A program made the position numbers and the translations under genes. Below are positions 26,656 through 35,733 of a DNA stretch of 64,000 nucleotides, piece by piece (the first letter of the stretch is position 1; each line of letters begins with the position of its first letter). This stretch comes from Luteolibacter sp. GTDB taxonomy: Bacteria > Verrucomicrobiota > Verrucomicrobiia > Verrucomicrobiales > Akkermansiaceae. The notes beneath the pieces are model-generated. The model ran no database searches and was not told the origin of the DNA. It worked only from the letters and a program-made list of their open reading frames with translations. Where the stretch lies: positions 1 through 64,000 of the forward strand of contig JAUYNL010000062.1 of the NCBI GenBank assembly GCA_030696085.1, in the 5' to 3' direction.

Positions 26656-28448
26656 ATGTGCGAGGGGTGCGCGCGTCCGCCACGGTGGCGGCGGTCTATG
26701 GATTCTTCCTGCTCTTCGCGCAATTTGCGTTTGTGGAGTTGATCCGCGCCGCCGGACGCGGGCACACCGAGGAAAAAGTCCTGCTGGGTGTGATGGCGCT
26801 GGCGGGAGTGGCGGCCGGTTTTATCACCGCGTGGCGCGGTGCGCATCCGTCGATGATCCGCAGGGCATTGGTGGCCGCCGCCTTGTCTTCCGCGCTCGCG
26901 CCGATTTCGGGAAACATGCCCGGCGCGCTCGCGGTGGCCGCCCTGACAGGATCGGCGCTCGGGGTTTCCACCGTTGCTCTGGCAGCCCTGCTGCCGGGTT
27001 GGTGCGGGTTGCCATGGGTCGGTCTTGGGACCGGCATCGGCTATGCGGTTTGCAATCTGCCGTTCGTCTTCCAGCAATCTCCTGCCCACCAGTCGTGGAT
27101 CGCGGCAGGTTTGGCAATCATCGGGGCGCTGGTCATGCCGGAATCGGCTGCATGGAAACAGCAGGGAGAAAAACCAAACACTCTCCCCTTCCCTGCCGCA
27201 GTGCTGCTTTTCACGGCGCTGGTCTGGATGGATTCCGCGGCGTTTTTCATCATCCAGCATGCCGCCGACCTCAAATCCGCCACCTGGGGAGCGGGACATC
27301 TTTGGAGGAACGCGGCGCTTCACCTGGTCTTCGCAGTGATTTCCGGACTTTGCCTGCATCGGGGAGCCCGGCGGCTCGTCCCTCTTGCCGCATGGGGCCT
27401 GTTAGCCGTAGCCTCGCTGTGCGTGAACTCGGCGTCCACGCGCGACATCGCCGGCCTTTTCTACCCGGCTGGTGTTTCACTTTACTCGGTGGCGCTGGTG
27501 GCCTGGCCGGGATGGTTGTCCGGTGCGCCGGACTCCAAGTCCGCGGCGTGGAGGGCCGCCTGGCTTTTTGCCGTTGCCGGTTGGTTCGGCTCCGCAAACG
27601 GCATCGGCATGGCGCAGACGCTCCAGCGCGTGCCAGCCGGGTTCATCGCCATTGCAGGCGTGGTCTTGCTGCTTGCCTTGCTCCGATTCAATCGGAGCCA
27701 CATGCGTCCGGCCCTGGCTGTGGCGGCGGTCACGGCCTGCGGCTTGCCGGCCACCAAACAAGCCTCGCCATCACAGGCCACGGCCGCCCAGCGCGGGCGG
27801 ATCATCTATCAGTCCGAAGGATGCATCCACTGCCACTCCCGCTATTCAAGGCCCGGATCGCCTGACGAGTCCATCTGGGGGCCGGCGCCGGACCCGAAGA
27901 CGGTGCTTGCGGAACAACCCGTACTGATCGGCAACCGGCGGCAGGGACCCGACCTCACCAACATCGGTGCGAGGCGTTCCGAAGCCTGGTTGAAGGCTCA
28001 TTTCCTCAATCCAAGCGCTCTCTATCAGGGAAGCGTCATGCCTTCCTACGCGCATCTTTTCGCCGATGGCCGAGGAGATGATCTGGTCCGCTTTCTCAAG
28101 GAATCCGGCATTGAAAGCACCGCACAACTGATGGGAAGCCAGTCCATTTGGAACCCCATCGGTTCCGCTCTGGAATACGACGCCAAGGCGCTGTTTGCAC
28201 GCCACTGCGCCGCCTGCCACGGCGTGGACGGCATGGGCAAAGGGCCGCTAGCCAACCAGTTTCTCATCCCCCCGGCCAATCTGCGGGATGGTCCGTTCAT
28301 CCGAACCCAAGCGGCCGATGATCTGGAAACCGCCATAGCCCGTGTGATCAAATTCGGCGTGATCGGATCGGATATGCCCGGTCACGAAACGCTAACGGAT
28401 GGCGAAATCCTCGCGCTGGCCAGGATGCTGCGCGAATGGCGGCACTGA
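26652..28448 (+). CDS. MFS-like membrane domain fused to CcoO-like and CcoP-like cytochrome c domains
   Basis: 598 residues from TTG at 26652, chosen because GGAGGAGG at 26637-26644 lies 7 nt upstream and the start overlaps the previous stop; GTG at 26658 is an alternative. Residues 1 to about 365 form 10-12 helices resembling a degenerate major-facilitator protein. Then a CcoO-like domain: CIHCHSRY (about 391), QGPDLTNIG and axial Met in MPSYAHLF (about 463). A second heme c domain has CAACHG (about 519) and MPGHETL (about 574). The two c hemes should face the periplasm and could exchange electrons with the HCO-like protein encoded just upstream. The fusion of these parts is unusual. Confidence 0.78.
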   Translation: MNVRGVRASATVAAVYGFFLLFAQFAFVELIRAAGRGHTEEKVLLGVMALAGVAAGFITAWRGAHPSMIRRALVAAALSSALAPISGNMPGALAVAALTGSALGVSTVALAALLPGWCGLPWVGLGTGIGYAVCNLPFVFQQSPAHQSWIAAGLAIIGALVMPESAAWKQQGEKPNTLPFPAAVLLFTALVWMDSAAFFIIQHAADLKSATWGAGHLWRNAALHLVFAVISGLCLHRGARRLVPLAAWGLLAVASLCVNSASTRDIAGLFYPAGVSLYSVALVAWPGWLSGAPDSKSAAWRAAWLFAVAGWFGSANGIGMAQTLQRVPAGFIAIAGVVLLLALLRFNRSHMRPALAVAAVTACGLPATKQASPSQATAAQRGRIIYQSEGCIHCHSRYSRPGSPDESIWGPAPDPKTVLAEQPVLIGNRRQGPDLTNIGARRSEAWLKAHFLNPSALYQGSVMPSYAHLFADGRGDDLVRFLKESGIESTAQLMGSQSIWNPIGSALEYDAKALFARHCAACHGVDGMGKGPLANQFLIPPANLRDGPFIRTQAADDLETAIARVIKFGVIGSDMPGHETLTDGEILALARMLREWRH

Positions 28449-28614
28449 TGCAACGAGCGACATTCACCGTGGTTCCCATACATCGGGCACTCCCGGATCG
28501 GTGAGGCTCCCTCTTCCAGGCCTAAGGGCAATGTCAGGGAGCTCCGCAAAAAAACGGGCGCTCCTCATGCTTGCAATCCTTGCGGCTCCACCATCATCAT
28601 TGGCTCCGGCAACA

Positions 28615-28638
28615 AGGTTTCCGACGAATCGGAAACCT
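28615..28638. promoter_or_regulatory. Perfect inverted repeat upstream of the sugar kinase gene
   Basis: Arms AGGTTTCCGA/TCGGAAACCT of 10 bp with a 4-nt loop, 64 bp before the kinase start, in a 254-bp gap that otherwise shows no gene. It could be an operator for the kinase-aldolase pair or a terminator for the upstream operon; no T-tract follows. Confidence 0.5.
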
Positions 28639-28702
28639 AGATGAATTCCGTAGCCCCCGCGGCTGAAACCGTCCTTTAATTCATTTCATTCCATCACCAC
28701 GC

Positions 28703-30178
28703 ATGGCACAAAAATCATATCTCGCAATGGACCTCGGCGCCGAAAGCGGGCGCGTCATCCTTGGCACGCTCGAAGGCGGACGGCTGACGCTTGAGGAGAT
28801 TCATCGCTTCCCAACCGGAGCCTCACGCATCGGCGGATCGTTGCGATGGAATTTGCTGCGTATTTTCGAGGAGCTGAAGGCGGGACTGAGGAAAGTCGCG
28901 GCTCTGAAAGTGCCTGTTGAAAGCCTGAGCGTCGATTCGTGGGGCGTGGACTATGTGCTCTTCAACACCCGCCAACCGATGCTCTCGCTGCCTTACCACT
29001 ACCGCGACGAGCGCACCGGGCGCACTTTCCCCGCAGCGCTGGAGAAAGCCGGCCGGGAAAAGATCTTTGGCGAGACAGGCATCCAGTTCATGGCCATCAA
29101 TACCCTCTACCACCTCATTGCGGACGTGGAGGAAAACCCGGATGTTCTGGATATCGCCGATCAGTTCCTCAATATCGCGGACTACCTGAACTACCTCTTC
29201 AGCGGTGTCGCCCGCAACGAAGTCAGCACCGCCAGCACGACCCAGATGTACAACCCCGTCACGGGTGGGTGGTCGAAAGCACTCATCGAAACATTCGGTC
29301 TTCCCTCAAGACTATTCCCGAAAATCGTCCCCTCCGGCACACGACTCGGGCCTCTCCAGCCCGAGCTTTGCGCGGAGACAGGGCTTGCCGGAGTGGAGGT
29401 GGTGGCGTCCTGTTCGCACGACACCGGCGCAGCCGTCGCGGCCGTGCCTGCGGATAGCGGCGACGACTGGGCCTATCTTAGTTCCGGAACCTGGTCATTG
29501 ATCGGAGTAGAGCTACCCTCGCCGATCATCCATGCCTCGGCGCGCGAGCTGAATTTCACCAACGAGGCCGGCTACGGCGGGACGACCCGCTTCCTCAAGA
29601 ACATCGTCGGGCTTTGGCTGCTTCAGGAATCCAGAAGGGCATGGGCGTTTGCAGGACGAACGCTCGAATATGCCGAAATCATGGCACTTGCGGAACAAGC
29701 GGAGCCGTTCCGTTCCATCATTGATCCTAACGACGAGCGCTTTGTCCGCCCCGAACACATGCCTGCCGCCATCGCAGGCTATTGTCGCGGGACGGGACAA
29801 CCCGAACCGGAGACTCCCGGTCAGTTCGCACGCTGTATTCTGGAAAGCCTCGCACTGCAGTATCGCCACACACTCACGGATCTTGAGCAGCTCACCGGAC
29901 GTCGCATCACCCGCCTGCACATCGTCGGCGGCGGCAGCCAGAGCGCCTTGCTCAACCAGTTCGCGGCGGATGCCACAGGCCGCACCGTGCTCGCCGGTCC
30001 CGTCGAGGCCACCGCGACAGGCAATGTGCTGATCCAGTCAATCGCGCTCGGCCACTTGCACTCGCTCGCCGAATTGCGCGCAGTCACGAAAAATTCCTTC
30101 ACCATCCAGCAGTTCGAACCGAAGCCAGGCGACGGATGGGAAAATGCCATTGTCCGCTTCGAAACCCTGATTTCATGA
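28703..30178 (+). CDS. rhaB: FGGY sugar kinase, rhamnulokinase-like
   Basis: 491 residues. N-terminal ATPase motif MDLGAESGRVILG, then SVDSWGVDYVLFN and the C-terminal ATP site HIVGGGSQSALLNQFAADATG. The pattern fits L-rhamnulokinase, which phosphorylates L-rhamnulose at O-1. No rhamnose isomerase is present but L-fucose isomerase is, and rhamnulokinases can act on L-fuculose, so the physiological substrate here may be fuculose. The stop overlaps the two-domain aldolase start. Confidence 0.85.
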   Translation: MAQKSYLAMDLGAESGRVILGTLEGGRLTLEEIHRFPTGASRIGGSLRWNLLRIFEELKAGLRKVAALKVPVESLSVDSWGVDYVLFNTRQPMLSLPYHYRDERTGRTFPAALEKAGREKIFGETGIQFMAINTLYHLIADVEENPDVLDIADQFLNIADYLNYLFSGVARNEVSTASTTQMYNPVTGGWSKALIETFGLPSRLFPKIVPSGTRLGPLQPELCAETGLAGVEVVASCSHDTGAAVAAVPADSGDDWAYLSSGTWSLIGVELPSPIIHASARELNFTNEAGYGGTTRFLKNIVGLWLLQESRRAWAFAGRTLEYAEIMALAEQAEPFRSIIDPNDERFVRPEHMPAAIAGYCRGTGQPEPETPGQFARCILESLALQYRHTLTDLEQLTGRRITRLHIVGGGSQSALLNQFAADATGRTVLAGPVEATATGNVLIQSIALGHLHSLAELRAVTKNSFTIQQFEPKPGDGWENAIVRFETLIS

Positions 30179-31467
30179 ACTTCGACCTGCTGCATCCGCG
30201 CGATCAAATCGTCGCGACCATGGAACGAATCTATGGCCATGACATGACCACCACTTCTGGTGGAAATATTTCAGTTCGAGACGAAAACGGCGATGTGTGG
30301 ATCACACCGGCTCGCGTGGACAAGGGAGCCCTTCGCGCCGGTGATATTGTGCGGATCGGCAGGGACGGAACCCGCGATGGCATTCATCCGCCCTCGTCCG
30401 AAGGGCCTTTTCACCTCAGCATCTACAGAGCACGGCCGGATGTGAAGGCCATCATTCATGCGCATCCCGGCGCGCTGGTGAGCTTCAGCATCTGCGGTCA
30501 GGTGCCCGACACACGGCTTTTCCCACAAGCATGGAAGATCTGCGGGGGAGTTGCTTTCGCTCCGTATGCGCTGCCCGGCAGCACCAAGCTCGGTGAGAAC
30601 ATCGCGGAGCAATTTGCAGCAAAGGCAAAGCCAAACTGCGTGCTGATGGAAAACCATGGCATTGTGGTGGGCGGAGGGGATCTCTCCATGGCGTTCGCGC
30701 GGTTCGAGACTCTGGAGTTCACCGCCCAAACCATCCTCGCCGCCAGCCAACTCGGCGAAGTGCGCTACCTCGATGATGCCCAACTCGCACTCGCACCAGT
30801 CACTTCCATCCCGCTTCTCCCGGCGGATCCGCAGGTGCCGACCAGCCGTGAAAAGGAACTGCGCAAGGAAATCTGCGATTTCGTGCACCGCGCCTATGCG
30901 CACCGCCTGATGACGAGCACCTGGGGAAGTTTCTCCGCACGCCTTGAAGCCGATAGCTTCGTGGTCACCCCGACCGATAAGGACCGCAGCACGCTGGGTG
31001 TTGAGGATCTTGTGGTGGTCCGTGATGGCAGATGTGTTCAGGGCCAGCTCCCAAGCCGGGTGGTGGGGCTGCACCGGGCCATCTATCAGGCACATCCCGG
31101 GATCAACGCAGTGGTCAACGCGCTTCCCATCCATGCCACCGCTTTCAGCGTCAGCGCCGCCGCACTCGATACGCGCACCATTCCCGAGAGCTATCTGTTT
31201 TTGAAGGATGTCCCAAAGTTCCCATTTGAAATGCTAATCAACGATGTTCCGGGCATCGCTGCGGCAGTCGGCCCCAAGTCGCCGGTCGCCCTTCTTGGGC
31301 ACAATGGCGCGCTTGTAGCCGGTCGCACGGTGCTTGACGCGTTCGACCGGCTGGAAGTGCTGGAAGCGACCGCCACCGCAATCATCCGGGGACTTTTGCT
31401 CGGGCCGATCACTCCGATGTCCGACGCAATCATCGAGGAGCTTCTGGCCGCTTTCCCATCGGTTTGA
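30175..31467 (+). CDS. Tandem class II aldolase/adducin protein with a degenerate second domain
   Basis: 430 residues from ATG at 30175, overlapping the kinase stop. Domain one (about 1-210) has the family's catalytic Glu in PSSEGPFHL, the Zn ligands HAHP and the third His in MENHGIVVGG. Domain two (about 222-430) repeats the fold but reads SRVVGLH, NALP and LGHNGALVAG at the same places, so the Glu and the His ligands are gone. Domain one could cleave fuculose- or rhamnulose-1-phosphate to DHAP and L-lactaldehyde; domain two may be structural or regulatory. No encapsulation peptide is obvious, so it may act in the cytosol. Confidence 0.85.
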   Translation: MNFDLLHPRDQIVATMERIYGHDMTTTSGGNISVRDENGDVWITPARVDKGALRAGDIVRIGRDGTRDGIHPPSSEGPFHLSIYRARPDVKAIIHAHPGALVSFSICGQVPDTRLFPQAWKICGGVAFAPYALPGSTKLGENIAEQFAAKAKPNCVLMENHGIVVGGGDLSMAFARFETLEFTAQTILAASQLGEVRYLDDAQLALAPVTSIPLLPADPQVPTSREKELRKEICDFVHRAYAHRLMTSTWGSFSARLEADSFVVTPTDKDRSTLGVEDLVVVRDGRCVQGQLPSRVVGLHRAIYQAHPGINAVVNALPIHATAFSVSAAALDTRTIPESYLFLKDVPKFPFEMLINDVPGIAAAVGPKSPVALLGHNGALVAGRTVLDAFDRLEVLEATATAIIRGLLLGPITPMSDAIIEELLAAFPSV

Positions 31468-31504
31468 TATTTCCTCAACCCGCTTGTCCAATTGAAAGAG
31501 CCAC

Positions 31505-32494
31505 TCAGGCGGGAATGAGGTGTTTGACCGCATCGCGCTCTTCCTTGAGCTCCTTGATGGTCAAATCAATTTTTTCCTGACTGAAGGTGTCGATTGGAAG
31601 TCCCTGGACCACTTCCCAATTTCCATCCGAAAGAGTGCGGATGGGCATGGAGGCGATCAGACCTTTTTCAATGCCGTAGGAACCATCGGAACAAACGGCC
31701 ACGGAATGCCAATCCCCGGTGGGAGTCGGAGTGATGAGACTTTTCATGGAATCGAGAGCGGCATTCGCGGCGGATGCGGCGGAGGATGCTCCACGGGCCT
31801 TGATGATGGCGGCACCGCGCTGTTGCACGGTGCTGATGAAGTCTCCCTTGAGCCATGCGACATGGGAAATCACATCACCGACGGGGCGTCCGTTGATCTT
31901 GGCGTTGGTGAAATCCGGATACTGGGTGGCGGAGTGATTGCCCCAGATGCAAAGATTAGTGACCTTGGACGGATGCACGCTGGCTTTCCTGGCGAGTTGG
32001 CTTTTGGCACGATTCTCGTCAAGCCGGGTCATCGCGAAAAAGCGATCCTTCGGGATCCCCTCGGCATTGTTCATCGCGATCAGGGCATTGGTGTTGCAAG
32101 GATTGCCTACGACCAACACGCGGACGTCGCGCGCGGCGTTGCGCGCGATGGCCTTGCCCTGACCAGTGAAAATCTTGCCGTTGATACCGAGCAGGTCGGC
32201 GCGTTCCATTCCGGCCTTGCGTGGCACGGAGCCAACGAGCAGCGCCCAGTTCGCCCCCTTGAACCCTTCATTCAGATCCGCCGTGCCGGTGACTTCGTTG
32301 AGCAGTGGAAACGCACAGTCATCAAGTTCCATCATCACGCCTTGCAGGGCGGCCATGCCCGGCTCGATTTCAATCAGGCGGAGATTGACCGGTTGGTCCG
32401 GACCGAAGACGAAGCCGGACGCGATGCGGAAAAGGAGGGCATAACCGATCTGGCCGGCCGCGCCGGTGATGGAGACGGTGATTGGAGTTTTCAT
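31505..32494 (-). CDS. mdh: Malate dehydrogenase, last gene of the BMC operon
   Basis: 329 residues, NAD-dependent malate dehydrogenase of the cytosolic/Thermus type. NAD site [18 protein letters not shown], substrate loop [14 protein letters not shown] with both malate-binding Arg, catalytic [10 protein letters not shown]-like and [12 protein letters not shown] His. The specificity loop argues for malate/oxaloacetate rather than lactate. It lies 48 bp after the BMC aldolase on the same strand. Whether it recycles NAD for the aldehyde dehydrogenase or is a housekeeping enzyme carried in the operon is open; no encapsulation tail is visible. Confidence 0.92.
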   Translation of the reverse strand: MKTPITVSITGAAGQIGYALLFRIASGFVFGPDQPVNLRLIEIEPGMAALQGVMMELDDCAFPLLNEVTGTADLNEGFKGANWALLVGSVPRKAGMERADLLGINGKIFTGQGKAIARNAARDVRVLVVGNPCNTNALIAMNNAEGIPKDRFFAMTRLDENRAKSQLARKASVHPSKVTNLCIWGNHSATQYPDFTNAKINGRPVGDVISHVAWLKGDFISTVQQRGAAIIKARGASSAASAANAALDSMKSLITPTPTGDWHSVAVCSDGSYGIEKGLIASMPIRTLSDGNWEVVQGLPIDTFSQEKIDLTIKELKEERDAVKHLIPA

Positions 32495-32542
32495 GGATGG
32501 AAAATGCGAAACAAGTTGGAACGGCTGGCCTATCAGGAAGGG

Positions 32543-33628
32543 TCACTTGACAGCCGCCAGGATCTGTTCAGTGAGCAATTGCACGAGCTTCTCGGCTTCC
32601 GGATCGAGCTTGGTGCCGGAGCTTGAAACCGCCTTGTCCGGAATCTGGCAGACGGTGCCTGGATTGAATTCCGCGTTGTCGCAGAGTTGGCATTCCGTCC
32701 AGTTGGCGCGCTTGTCCTCCATGCCGAGCACCTTGCGCAGGGCGATGAGTTCCTTGGCCTGGCCGCCGGTGATGGTGAGCAGCTTGCCGCCATTGAGTTG
32801 CGAGGCGACCCAGATGGTTTTGCAGTAGGACTCCACGTTCTCCATTTTCCAATAGGAATCCTCGATGTCCTTGCCCCAGGTGATGACACCATGGTTGACC
32901 ATCAGCACGGCCATGTGTTCGACGGCGGCGTCACCCACGGCTACGGCGTTCGCGGGAGTGCCTGGAGTTTCATATTTGGATAGTCCGATCTGCCCCAGAA
33001 AGACTTCGGCCTCGGGAATCATGCACGTCGGCGGCTGGACACCGGCGACGGCGAAGGCGGTGCCGTGCGGCGGGTGGGCGTGGCAGCAGGCCTTGGCCTT
33101 TGGCTGGCGCTTCATGATGGCGAGGTGGGTCATGCACTCGGAGGTGCGCTTGTATTTCCCGGCGAGCTGCACGCCTTCCATATCGACCAGACACATTTGC
33201 TCCAGCGTCATGAATCCTTTGGAAACAAGGGTCGGGGTGCAGAGCACCAGGTTATCACCGACGCGGATGGTTAGATTGCCCCCGTTGCCATCGGTGTATT
33301 CCCTGGCCCACATGCGCTTGCCGATATCGACCATGCGCTGCTTGAGCTCGACGATGGCGGGAGAATGGAAGAACGCCTGGATTTCCGCCGGTGTCTTCGG
33401 ATCGTTGCCGGGAGTCCACTTGAACTCGTAGTCGGGGAAGATCGGATCGGCATAGGCGGCGGGCGCGGCGAAATTTGATCCGCCGCCCGCGCGCACCGGA
33501 CCGATGCCATCACGGAGCACGTCCCTGGCCGACGGTGTCAGGACGGCACCCTTCGGAAGATCAGCGGCGGTTTTCCCCGATTTCAAGTGGGCTTCGATAT
33601 CAGCGGCGGTGAAAACTTTGTGGCTCAT
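32543..33628 (-). CDS. BMC-associated class II aldolase (fuculose/rhamnulose-1-phosphate type)
   Basis: 361 residues. An N-terminal extension of about 70 residues carries FTAADIEAHLKSGKTAADL and LTPSARDVLRD, a motif shared by several BMC cargo proteins. The aldolase core has GNGGNLTIRV, TSECMTHLAIM, HAHPPHGTAF and MVNHGVITWG, with all Zn ligands intact. The tail LDPEAEKLVQLLTEQILAAV forms an amphipathic helix that looks like an encapsulation peptide. It should release L-lactaldehyde inside or at the shell. It precedes mdh and follows three shell or cargo genes. Confidence 0.92.
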   Translation of the reverse strand: MSHKVFTAADIEAHLKSGKTAADLPKGAVLTPSARDVLRDGIGPVRAGGGSNFAAPAAYADPIFPDYEFKWTPGNDPKTPAEIQAFFHSPAIVELKQRMVDIGKRMWAREYTDGNGGNLTIRVGDNLVLCTPTLVSKGFMTLEQMCLVDMEGVQLAGKYKRTSECMTHLAIMKRQPKAKACCHAHPPHGTAFAVAGVQPPTCMIPEAEVFLGQIGLSKYETPGTPANAVAVGDAAVEHMAVLMVNHGVITWGKDIEDSYWKMENVESYCKTIWVASQLNGGKLLTITGGQAKELIALRKVLGMEDKRANWTECQLCDNAEFNPGTVCQIPDKAVSSSGTKLDPEAEKLVQLLTEQILAAVK

Positions 33629-33640
33629 GTGGTTCGGCGG

Positions 33641-33952
33641 TTAGGAATCGGAAAGGGGTGGTTGGTATGAGAGTGAGTCGAAAATCGCAACGGTGATGGC
33701 GTCGATGGGAATTGGAAAGTCAAACGGCGCGGTGGCCTCCGCACCCTCGACGATGCCGATGATGTCGCCGTCTCCAGCGCCAATGTTGTCGTAAACCACG
33801 AACGACGACTGGGCGGAGAGCACCGGTGACTTGAGGCAGGCATCGTTGAACTGCACGGCGTCCAGCGGATTGACCATGAGCCAGCGCCCGCCTTTGAAAG
33901 AAGGATCCTGGACGCTCAGGGTCACTCGACCGATGACTTGGGCTACGCGCAT
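33641..33952 (-). CDS. BMC vertex protein, EutN/CcmL family (BMC-P), copy 1
   Basis: 103 residues. Begins MRVAQVIGRVTLSVQDPSFKG and contains FVVYDNIGAGDGDIIGIVEGAEA, the EutN/CcmL core that forms pentamers capping the icosahedral shell corners. It lies 12 bp upstream of the aldolase and 8 bp downstream of the next BMC-P gene. The C-terminal SYQPPLSDS extends slightly past the usual end. One of three non-identical vertex proteins in this operon. Confidence 0.93.
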   Translation of the reverse strand: MRVAQVIGRVTLSVQDPSFKGGRWLMVNPLDAVQFNDACLKSPVLSAQSSFVVYDNIGAGDGDIIGIVEGAEATAPFDFPIPIDAITVAIFDSLSYQPPLSDS

Positions 33953-33960
33953 TGGATTGG

Positions 33961-34215
33961 TTAGTCGATGACGCCTTGGATGAAATTGCGGATCGGGGAC
34001 TTGTCGTCGTGGACGAGGTGGCGGGCCCCGAGGCCGTCGGTGGAAACGAAGACCTTGGAATGAAGACCGGCTCCGAAGAGATCGATGGCCACCATCGGCG
34101 CGCCGGTGAGTCCGTGCTCGGGGTCGAGAGCCTGGCAGAGCAGCATCCTGAATCCCTTGAGTGAGGGATGGGAATGACTGCTGACCGCATGGCCGACGAC
34201 TTGGGCGAGGAACAT
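33961..34215 (-). CDS. BMC vertex protein, EutN/CcmL family (BMC-P), copy 2
   Basis: 84 residues from ATG at 34215. Core MFLAQVVGHAVSSHSHPSLKG, then LVAI-type strand PMVAIDLFGAGLHSKVFVSTDG. The usual G-x-G-D/E turn after the central strand is changed to FGAGLHS. It starts only 4 bp beyond the aldehyde dehydrogenase stop. Shorter than the other two vertex proteins, close to the EutN minimum. Confidence 0.9.
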   Translation of the reverse strand: MFLAQVVGHAVSSHSHPSLKGFRMLLCQALDPEHGLTGAPMVAIDLFGAGLHSKVFVSTDGLGARHLVHDDKSPIRNFIQGVID

Positions 34216-34219
34216 GAAG

Positions 34220-35698
34220 TTAGATGATGCGGAGGTTTTCGACGAGCACGCAGCGGCGGACGCGGGTGAAGGTCTTGGGAGTGGTGATTCCCTCTCCGGT
34301 CGTGGTGGCGATGGAGTAGGAAAGGTAACCCTCGCCACCGAGGCCGAGGCCTGCGACGGACGCGCCGTTTTTCACGAAGATGGTGGTGTCCATTTCCTTG
34401 GCCATGTAGGTCATGTGATCGACATCCTTGGTGTGGATGATGGCGGAATGGCGGTAGTTGTGCTCGGCGCGTTTCGCCTCGCGCACACCGGTTTCGAAGT
34501 CGGGAACTGAGACAATCGGCATCATCGGCATCATCTGTTCCTCCTGGACGAAGGGATGGTCGGCATCCGTCTCCGCGAAGAGAAGCTGGGTGCCGGACGG
34601 GATGGACGCACCGGCGTGTTTGGCAAGCACGCCCGGATCGGCTCCGACCAGCGCGCGGTTCACGGAAGCATGCGAGCATCCGCCACCCTCGCCGGGCTTG
34701 AAGGTGAAGGCCGCGGCGGTGAGCCGCTCAAGCTCCTGCGGGTTGATGCGGGCGGCACCGGCCTTGGTGAGTTCCTCGCAGAAGCGGTTGAAAACGGAAC
34801 CGACGACGAAAACGACCTTCTCACCGATGCATAGCAGGTTGTTATCAAACGCGCCGCCTTCGATGACGCTGCGGGCGGCACGCGCGAGATCGGCGGTTTC
34901 ATCGACGACGACGACGGGATTTCCCGGGCCGGCGCAGATGGCACGCTTGCCGGATTTCATCGCCGCATTGACGACCGCCGGACCGCCGGTGATGGCGAGC
35001 AGGGCGACGTTCGGGTTCTTACAGAGCTGATCGAAGGACTCAAGGCTCGGCGACTCGATGGTGGTGATGAGGTTCTCGATGCCGATTTCGCGTTTGATGG
35101 CTTCATTGTATGCGCTCACCGCCATGGCGGCGCTACGGGCACCGCCGGGATGGGGATTGAAGACGACGGAATTTCCGGCGGCGACCATGTTGATGACGTT
35201 GCCGGTTAGAGTCGGCACCGAGTGGGTGACCGGAAGGATCGCGCCGATGACGCCGAAAGGGGCATACTCCTCCAGCGTGATGCCACCGTCTCCGCTCATC
35301 GCGTATGGCTGGAGCCATTCGGTGCCGGGAACATTCTTGGTGATGAGCAGCTTGCCAATCTTGTGATCAAGACGGCCGATTTTGGTCTCTTCCATTTCGA
35401 AACGGCCCCAGGGCTCGGCATTCGCGACCGCAAGGCCCTTGACGATTTCTATCACCCTGGCGCGGCCGGCGACTCCCAGCTTTTTCAAATGGAGATGCGC
35501 GTCCTGGGCGGCCGCGGAAGCCTTGTCAACGCAGGTGAAAACCCCGTGTTTTTCGGAAGAGCCCGGGCTGCCACAGCCGCAGGATGACTTGGCGGGAGGG
35601 GCGACCGGTGCGGGTGCCGGCTGTCCCTGCGACGATGCAAGACGGGAAACGACGGATTCAACGACAGCGCGGAGGGTATCTGGATCGAGAGTTTTCAT
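34220..35698 (-). CDS. CoA-acylating aldehyde dehydrogenase of the BMC (PduP/EutE-like)
   Basis: 492 residues from ATG at 35698 (a start 7 codons upstream is less likely). N-terminal MKTLDPDTLRAVVESVV is an amphipathic encapsulation-type helix followed by a Pro/Ala linker and a Cys-rich SSCGCGSPG. The enzyme core has AITGGPAVVNAAMKSGKRA for NAD binding and the catalytic Cys in NNLLCIGEKV. It should oxidise L-lactaldehyde with NAD and CoA to lactyl-CoA within the shell. Flanked by vertex-protein genes on both sides. Confidence 0.94.
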   Translation of the reverse strand: MKTLDPDTLRAVVESVVSRLASSQGQPAPAPVAPPAKSSCGCGSPGSSEKHGVFTCVDKASAAAQDAHLHLKKLGVAGRARVIEIVKGLAVANAEPWGRFEMEETKIGRLDHKIGKLLITKNVPGTEWLQPYAMSGDGGITLEEYAPFGVIGAILPVTHSVPTLTGNVINMVAAGNSVVFNPHPGGARSAAMAVSAYNEAIKREIGIENLITTIESPSLESFDQLCKNPNVALLAITGGPAVVNAAMKSGKRAICAGPGNPVVVVDETADLARAARSVIEGGAFDNNLLCIGEKVVFVVGSVFNRFCEELTKAGAARINPQELERLTAAAFTFKPGEGGGCSHASVNRALVGADPGVLAKHAGASIPSGTQLLFAETDADHPFVQEEQMMPMMPIVSVPDFETGVREAKRAEHNYRHSAIIHTKDVDHMTYMAKEMDTTIFVKNGASVAGLGLGGEGYLSYSIATTTGEGITTPKTFTRVRRCVLVENLRII

Positions 35699-35733
35699 TT
35701 TGAAAAATGGAGATGGCAATGAGGCGGGAAAAT

